From JBFFXF01 sp041569895 (GTDB lineage: Bacteria; Planctomycetota; UBA8108; JACQVS01): DNA of 17,478 bases. The stretch's first letter is position 1; the number at the start of each line of letters is the position of its first letter. A program made the translations under genes and the position numbers. Positions 13,568 to 17,478 of this stretch are shown here, piece by piece. The notes below the pieces were generated by a model. It was not told where the DNA came from, ran no database searches, and saw nothing but the letters and a program-made list of their open reading frames with translations. The stretch is from assembly GCA_041569895.1 (NCBI GenBank), contig JBFFXF010000154.1, positions 1 through 17,478 of the forward strand, in the 5' to 3' direction.

Positions 13568-14842
13568 ATGAAAGAGACGACACGTCGTCAGTTCCTCGAA
13601 CGCACGCTGCGCGCCGCGCCGGCGATCGCGCTGCCGGCGATCCTGCCTCGCGGCATCCTCGGGCAGAGCTCGCCGAACGAGCGCATCGTCACCGGCCACA
13701 TCGGCGTCGGCGGCATGGGCACCGGGCACCTCGGTTTCTTCAAGGAGTACGTCGGCGCGATCTGTGACGTCTACGAGCCGCACCTGCAGCGCGCCGCGAA
13801 GATCGTCGGGCGATACGTGCCGCTCTACCGCGACTTCCGCCAGCTCCTCGAGCAGCAGGACATCGACGGCGTCGTCATCGCCACTCCCGATCACTGGCAC
13901 GGCATCATGACGGTGATGGCGTGCGAGGCCGGCAAGGACGTCTACGTCCAGAAGCCGGCGTGCTCGACGATCGAGGAGGGGCGCGCCATGGTCGACGCGG
14001 CCCGCCGCTGGGGACGCATCGTCCAGGTCGGCTCGCAGGGACGGTCGACGCGTGACGCGTTCCTCTCCTGTCGTTACATCCGCAACGGCGAGATCGGCCG
14101 CGTGCGCCACGTCGAGTGCTGGCACTACGAGAACCCGGTCGGCGGCGAGGCGCCCGACGCCGAGGCGCCCTCCGACCTCGACTGGGATCTCTGGCTCGGC
14201 CCGAACCGCTGGGTCCCCTACAACCGCGACCGCGTGCACTTCAATTTCCGCTGGATGCTCGATTTCGGCGGCGGCCAGATCCGCGACCGGGGCGCGCACG
14301 TGATGAGCGTCGCGTCCTTCATCATGGACGCCGACTCCACCGGTCCGGTGAGCGTCGAGGCGACCGGCACGCCGCCGGAGCGGGGCATCTGGGACTGCCC
14401 GACGAAAATGGACATCCGCTACGAGTTCGAGAATCCCGACTGGACGATGACCTGGAGCCAGCCTGGTCCTGCGGAGCTGCGCGAGCTCTACGGCTTCGGC
14501 GCGCGCTATCACGGCGACGAGGGCACGCTCATCGTGCGCGGCGGGGACGGCGGCACCTTCACGGAGGACAAGGCGAAGGAGTACACGCCGCCGCCGGATG
14601 GCTTCGTGCCCTACGAGAGCCCCGGTCACGAGCAGAACTGGGTCGACTGCGTGCGGACGAGACAGCAGCCGATCATGCACATCGAGAGCGGCCACCGTGT
14701 GGCGTCGCTCTGCATCCTCGGAAACATCGCCTACCGCCTCGGGCGCAAGCTGCGCTGGGACCCCGTCGCCGAGCGCTTCATCGGCGACGAGGAGGCGAAC
14801 CGGCTGGTCGCCAAGCCGTACCGGGCGCCGTGGCGGATTTGA
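13568..14842 (+). CDS. Gfo/Idh/MocA family oxidoreductase with Tat signal
   Basis: A 424-residue NAD(P)-dependent sugar-type dehydrogenase predicted to be exported folded. The twin-arginine motif TTRRQFLER sits at residues 4-12, followed by the hydrophobic stretch APAIALPAILP, with cleavage probably near residue 33. The Rossmann loop GVGGMG is at 46-51, the cofactor-end segment ICDVYE at 65-70, and TPDHWH at 106-111. The catalytic-Lys motif appears as VQKP at 127-130 in place of the usual EKP. The family's C-terminal sheet contains NFRWMLDFGGGQIRDRGAHV at 226-245. A strong AAGGGGA ribosome site supports the ATG. Genes of this exported type are abundant in Planctomycetota, where they are linked to polysaccharide breakdown. 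The substrate is unknown. A C-rich array follows its stop, then the HEAT-protein gene. Confidence 0.9.
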   Translation: MKETTRRQFLERTLRAAPAIALPAILPRGILGQSSPNERIVTGHIGVGGMGTGHLGFFKEYVGAICDVYEPHLQRAAKIVGRYVPLYRDFRQLLEQQDIDGVVIATPDHWHGIMTVMACEAGKDVYVQKPACSTIEEGRAMVDAARRWGRIVQVGSQGRSTRDAFLSCRYIRNGEIGRVRHVECWHYENPVGGEAPDAEAPSDLDWDLWLGPNRWVPYNRDRVHFNFRWMLDFGGGQIRDRGAHVMSVASFIMDADSTGPVSVEATGTPPERGIWDCPTKMDIRYEFENPDWTMTWSQPGPAELRELYGFGARYHGDEGTLIVRGGDGGTFTEDKAKEYTPPPDGFVPYESPGHEQNWVDCVRTRQQPIMHIESGHRVASLCILGNIAYRLGRKLRWDPVAERFIGDEEANRLVAKPYRAPWRI

Positions 14843-14864
14843 GCACCCGACATGATCATGACCG

Positions 14865-14936
14865 ACCGTTCCCGTACCCGTTCCCGGTCCCGTGCCCGTG
14901 CCCGTGCCCGTGCCCGAGGACGAGGACGAGGACGAG
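14865..14936 (-). repeat. GGG-rich array 3 (C-rich on plus strand) with GAGGAC tail
   Basis: On the plus strand it contains CCGTTCCCGTACCCGTTCCC units, four CCCGTG units, and then AGGACG repeated to 14936. Read on the minus strand, it contains the shared 11-mer TCGGGCACGGG (14917-14907) followed by GGGCAC, GGGACC and GGGAAC units. It starts about 22 bp after the oxidoreductase stop, so it will be in the 3' part of that transcript as C-rich RNA. Confidence 0.82.
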
Positions 14937-15000
14937 CGTCACGTTGGGCTCTGCTCTGGAGTTTTCTCGACAAGCGTGAACCTGCGCTGGAAACGATTCC

Positions 15001-17100
15001 ATGAACACCCTCCTCCTCCTCACCGCGCTGACCCTCGCCGCCGACGACCATGCGGACCTCGCCGACTTCCTCTCGAGGATTACCAGCACCGATGACGCGG
15101 TCCGTCTCGCCGCGCGTTTCGAGGCGCCTGCCATCGGCGCTCCGGCGGTGGTGGCGCTCGGCGGACTGCTGACCGACGACAGCGTCAACGTGCGTGTCGC
15201 GGCGCGCGCGGCGCTCGAGCTGATCGTGCACCACGCCGGGCGACCCGGCGGCGTCGAGGAGCGCGGCGATGTCTGCGCCGAGCTCCGCAAGCTGCTGGCG
15301 GCGGACCGGCCGGTCGACACGCGGCGCGAGGCGGTCTTCCTGCTCGGGTACATCGCCGGTGACCGATCGGTGCCGGCCATCGCGCGGCTGCTCGGCGATG
15401 CCGATCGCCACGTCGCGGAGACCGCCCGCCTCTCGCTCGAGCGCATTCCCGGTTCCGCGGCCGTCGAGGCGCTCGTCGAGGCGCTCGATGGCGCCGGCGA
15501 CGAGCTCGCGCCGTCGCTCCTCTATTCGCTCTCGAAGAAGGGCGGGGAACGCGTCGTCGAGGTGCTCTCGAAGCACGCCCGTGAGGGCTCTCCCGAGGCC
15601 CGACTCGCGGCGCTCGGAGGCCTCGCCCGGCTCGGCGTCAGGGCGGCGATCCCGCTCTTCGAGGCGGCGATCGAGAAGCCGGACGGCATCGCGGTGAACG
15701 CGCTCTACCGCAAGTACCTCCTCCTCGGCGACGTGCTCTCCGAGCGCGTCGATCGCGAGACCGCCGTCGCGCTCTTCCGGCGCGCTCTGGCGAAGGCTCC
15801 GGACGGATACCTGCGCGAGCACGCGCTACTCGGAGTCTGCCCTCCGGGCTCGCTCGAGAACGTCGACGTCCTGATCGAGGCGCTCGCCGATCCGTCGATC
15901 CGCGTGCGCCGCGTCGCACAACGCCAGCTCGCCGCGCTCGAGGGCGGAGAGGTCCTCGAAAAGCTCACCGGCGCGTACCGGAGCGTGGCCCGCGAGGCGC
16001 GACCGGCGCTGCTTCGCACGCTCGCCGAGCGCGACCGTGACGCGACCACCCAGCTCCTTGCCGACGCGGCCGAGAGCCCCGACGCGGCGCTTCGCATCAC
16101 CGCGCTCGACATCCTCGATCGACTCGAGCAGCCCGAGCTCGAGGCGACCTATTTCGAGCTCGCCGAGAAGGGCCACGAGACCATCCGCCCGACGGCGGTG
16201 AAGGGTTACCTGGCCCTCGCCAGGAAGCGTCTCGAGGACGGCGACGGATCGGGGGCCTTCGAGATGTGCGGCCGCGTGCTCGAATCGCTGCCGGCGGCCA
16301 CCGACCACCAGAGGATGATCGCGCTGCGCGGCGTCGTCGAATCGGGCGACCGTCGCGGCCTCGAGATCCTGCCGCGCTACTTCAGGGATTCGCTGCTGGC
16401 GAACGAGGCGGCGCGCGGCGTCATCGAGCTTGCTCGCGCGCTCGGCGAGGCGGGCGAGAAGGAAGAGGCGGCGAGGCGCCTGCAGACGGTCGTCGCCGGC
16501 CAGTTCCCGCGCGAGATCATCCAGCTCGCGGTCGACAGGATGAAGCAGCTCGGCTTCGATCCGCAGGGAAAGCTCAAGGAGCAGGGATTCGTCGTCGAGT
16601 GGATGCTGACGACGCCGATCAGGAACCCCGACGACGAGGGCTTCACCCGCGCGTACTTCCCCGAGGAACGACTCGCGGCGGGACGCGAGATGGGATTCAG
16701 GGAGGTCCACTCGATCGGACCGCGACGCGTGCGCTGGCGCAAGCTCGACACGCTGTCGCCCGACGGTCGCATCAACCTGCTGCCGCTCTTCCGGCGCTCG
16801 GAGAACGTGCTGATCTACGCGTACACCGAGCTCCACTCGAACAGCGACCGCGAGGTGCTCCTGAAGATGGCCAGCGACGAGGGCATCATCTGCTGGCTCG
16901 GCAAGGAGCGCATCCACACGTCACGGGGACCTCGCGGCCTGAAGATCGACCAGGACGTCGTCGAGGCGACGCTCGGGAAGGGCACCAACCGCCTGCTCCT
17001 GAAGATCACTCAGGGCGGCGGCGACTGGGCCTTCGCGCTCCGCGTCACCGACCGCGAGGGCAAGCCGATCGACACGTCGACGCTGGAATCGGGCTCGTGA
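15001..17100 (+). CDS. Secreted HEAT-repeat protein with C-terminal beta-sandwich domain
   Basis: A 699-residue protein with a short, weakly charged signal-like N-terminus (MNTLLLLTALTLAADDHA). Residues from about 20 to 410 are helical pairs with the PBS/HEAT pattern, for example RREAVFLLGYIAGDRSVPAI, RVAARAALELI and PDAALRITALDILDRL. About 410-525 is a TPR-like helical part (GDGSGAFEMCGRVLESLPAA). From about 529 a non-helical domain follows (FVVEWMLTTPIRNPDDEGF ... ILLKI-type strands LLKITQGGGDWAFALRVTD). This resembles the sugar- or protein-binding beta-sandwich often attached to exported planctomycetal proteins. No catalytic motif was seen. It is probably a scaffold or binding protein outside the cytoplasm. 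It is in the same direction as the Tat oxidoreductase, 158 bp downstream with an array between. Only a weak GGAAA precedes the ATG. Confidence 0.8.
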   Translation: MNTLLLLTALTLAADDHADLADFLSRITSTDDAVRLAARFEAPAIGAPAVVALGGLLTDDSVNVRVAARAALELIVHHAGRPGGVEERGDVCAELRKLLAADRPVDTRREAVFLLGYIAGDRSVPAIARLLGDADRHVAETARLSLERIPGSAAVEALVEALDGAGDELAPSLLYSLSKKGGERVVEVLSKHAREGSPEARLAALGGLARLGVRAAIPLFEAAIEKPDGIAVNALYRKYLLLGDVLSERVDRETAVALFRRALAKAPDGYLREHALLGVCPPGSLENVDVLIEALADPSIRVRRVAQRQLAALEGGEVLEKLTGAYRSVAREARPALLRTLAERDRDATTQLLADAAESPDAALRITALDILDRLEQPELEATYFELAEKGHETIRPTAVKGYLALARKRLEDGDGSGAFEMCGRVLESLPAATDHQRMIALRGVVESGDRRGLEILPRYFRDSLLANEAARGVIELARALGEAGEKEEAARRLQTVVAGQFPREIIQLAVDRMKQLGFDPQGKLKEQGFVVEWMLTTPIRNPDDEGFTRAYFPEERLAAGREMGFREVHSIGPRRVRWRKLDTLSPDGRINLLPLFRRSENVLIYAYTELHSNSDREVLLKMASDEGIICWLGKERIHTSRGPRGLKIDQDVVEATLGKGTNRLLLKITQGGGDWAFALRVTDREGKPIDTSTLESGS

Positions 17101-17112
17101 TCCGCGCCCGGC

Positions 17113-17478
17113 CCCGTGCCCGAAAGCTACTCGACTTCGCTCGCGAGACTCTGCGACGCATCTATAAGGAAAGCAGGAAGAAGAGGAAGGCAGGAAACGC
17201 GTCTGGCCGTGACTTGCGAGCTCTGTCGGTCTCGAAAACGCCGTCCAGAAGCGAGAGTGGGTTTCGATTTGAACCACAGAGGCGCGGCGCTGCGCCAGCG
17301 CAGCACCGCGTGAGAGCACAAAGACGCACAGAGGAGTTTCTTTCGGTTCGCAGGAGTCAGCAAAGGCCGGTGCTCTCGACAGAGGATCGAGAAAGCTTCA
17401 TGTAGCTCAACCCCATCAATCCTTCCGTTTCCTGCCTTCCTGAGCTTCCTGCCTTCCTCATGAATCGTCTGACAGCAA
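17113..17478 (-). repeat. Composite intergenic repeat, copy 2 (core flipped relative to its flanks; may continue past the window)
   Basis: Reversed flank B (17113-17166) begins with the complement of TCGGGCACGGG. A 33-bp arm follows at 17167-17199, the core at 17200-17425, the opposite arm at 17426-17458, and reversed flank A at 17459-17478. Flank A matches 13091-13110 at 19 of 20 bases in reverse complement. Flank B matches 13411-13463 in reverse complement over its length with short gaps. The core, however, is in the same plus-strand direction as copy 1 (17271-17354 against 13215-13298, 82 of 84). Confidence 0.83.
17283..17310. repeat. GC-rich hairpin in repeat copy 2
   Basis: Same hairpin as at 13227-13254, with loop CCAG instead of TCAG and an unchanged stem including the C-A mismatch. 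It lies about 180 bp after the HEAT-protein stop, a similar distance as in copy 1 from the flavoprotein stop. Confidence 0.7.

Larger units (their letters stand above)
17101..17478. other. Gene-free 3' interval after the HEAT gene
   Basis: It is occupied almost wholly by composite repeat copy 2, which reaches the window end. No supported gene or canonical terminator is seen. Confidence 0.75.

Overview
The window is GC-rich, almost fully coding bacterial chromosome. No gene is diagnostic of a phylum. The combination of a secreted neutral-ceramidase-type protein, a Tat-exported Gfo/Idh/MocA oxidoreductase and a secreted HEAT-repeat protein ending in a beta-sandwich is typical of uncultured Planctomycetota and similar soil or sediment lineages. 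That assignment is an inference. No phage, plasmid, CRISPR or transposase gene was recognised.

Region 1 (1-5056). The 3' end of an inositol-monophosphatase family gene reads rightward and converges on a five-gene leftward run: NagB-like sugar-phosphate isomerase/deaminase, RlmI-type rRNA methyltransferase, ferritin, neutral-ceramidase-like protein, and thioredoxin-type arsenate reductase. The last three overlap one another (11 and 4 bp) and are probably translationally coupled.

Region 2 (5057-6620). A tandem pair of paralogous small membrane-anchored proteins of unknown function is followed by about 380 bp without a gene. That stretch holds a perfect 18-bp-arm palindrome and a GGG-rich hexamer array. 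The array lies directly against the 3' end of a tRNA-Leu(UAA) on the minus strand.

Region 3 (6621-13062). A divergent gene cluster looks like an amine or amino-alcohol catabolic unit. Leftward are a PuuA-type glutamine synthetase, a PuuD-type gamma-glutamyl hydrolase and an NAD-type SDR, tightly packed. Rightward are a choline/ethanolamine-kinase-like phosphotransferase and an 803-residue dimethylglycine/sarcosine-dehydrogenase-type flavoprotein. The 118-bp gap between them holds a plausible promoter. A gamma-glutamylated amine intermediate and an N-methyl oxidation step can be proposed, but the substrate is not identifiable from sequence.

Region 4 (13063-17478). Two genes, the Tat-exported oxidoreductase and the secreted HEAT protein, are bracketed by two copies of a roughly 375-bp composite repeat. 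The outer flanks of the two copies are in inverted orientation, while their cores, enclosed by 33-bp inverted repeats, point the same way. One core has therefore flipped relative to its flanks. A GGG-rich motif with a shared 11-mer marks the end of each copy and also seeds the arrays after the tRNA and after the oxidoreductase gene. This nested repeat system is the most unusual structure in the window.
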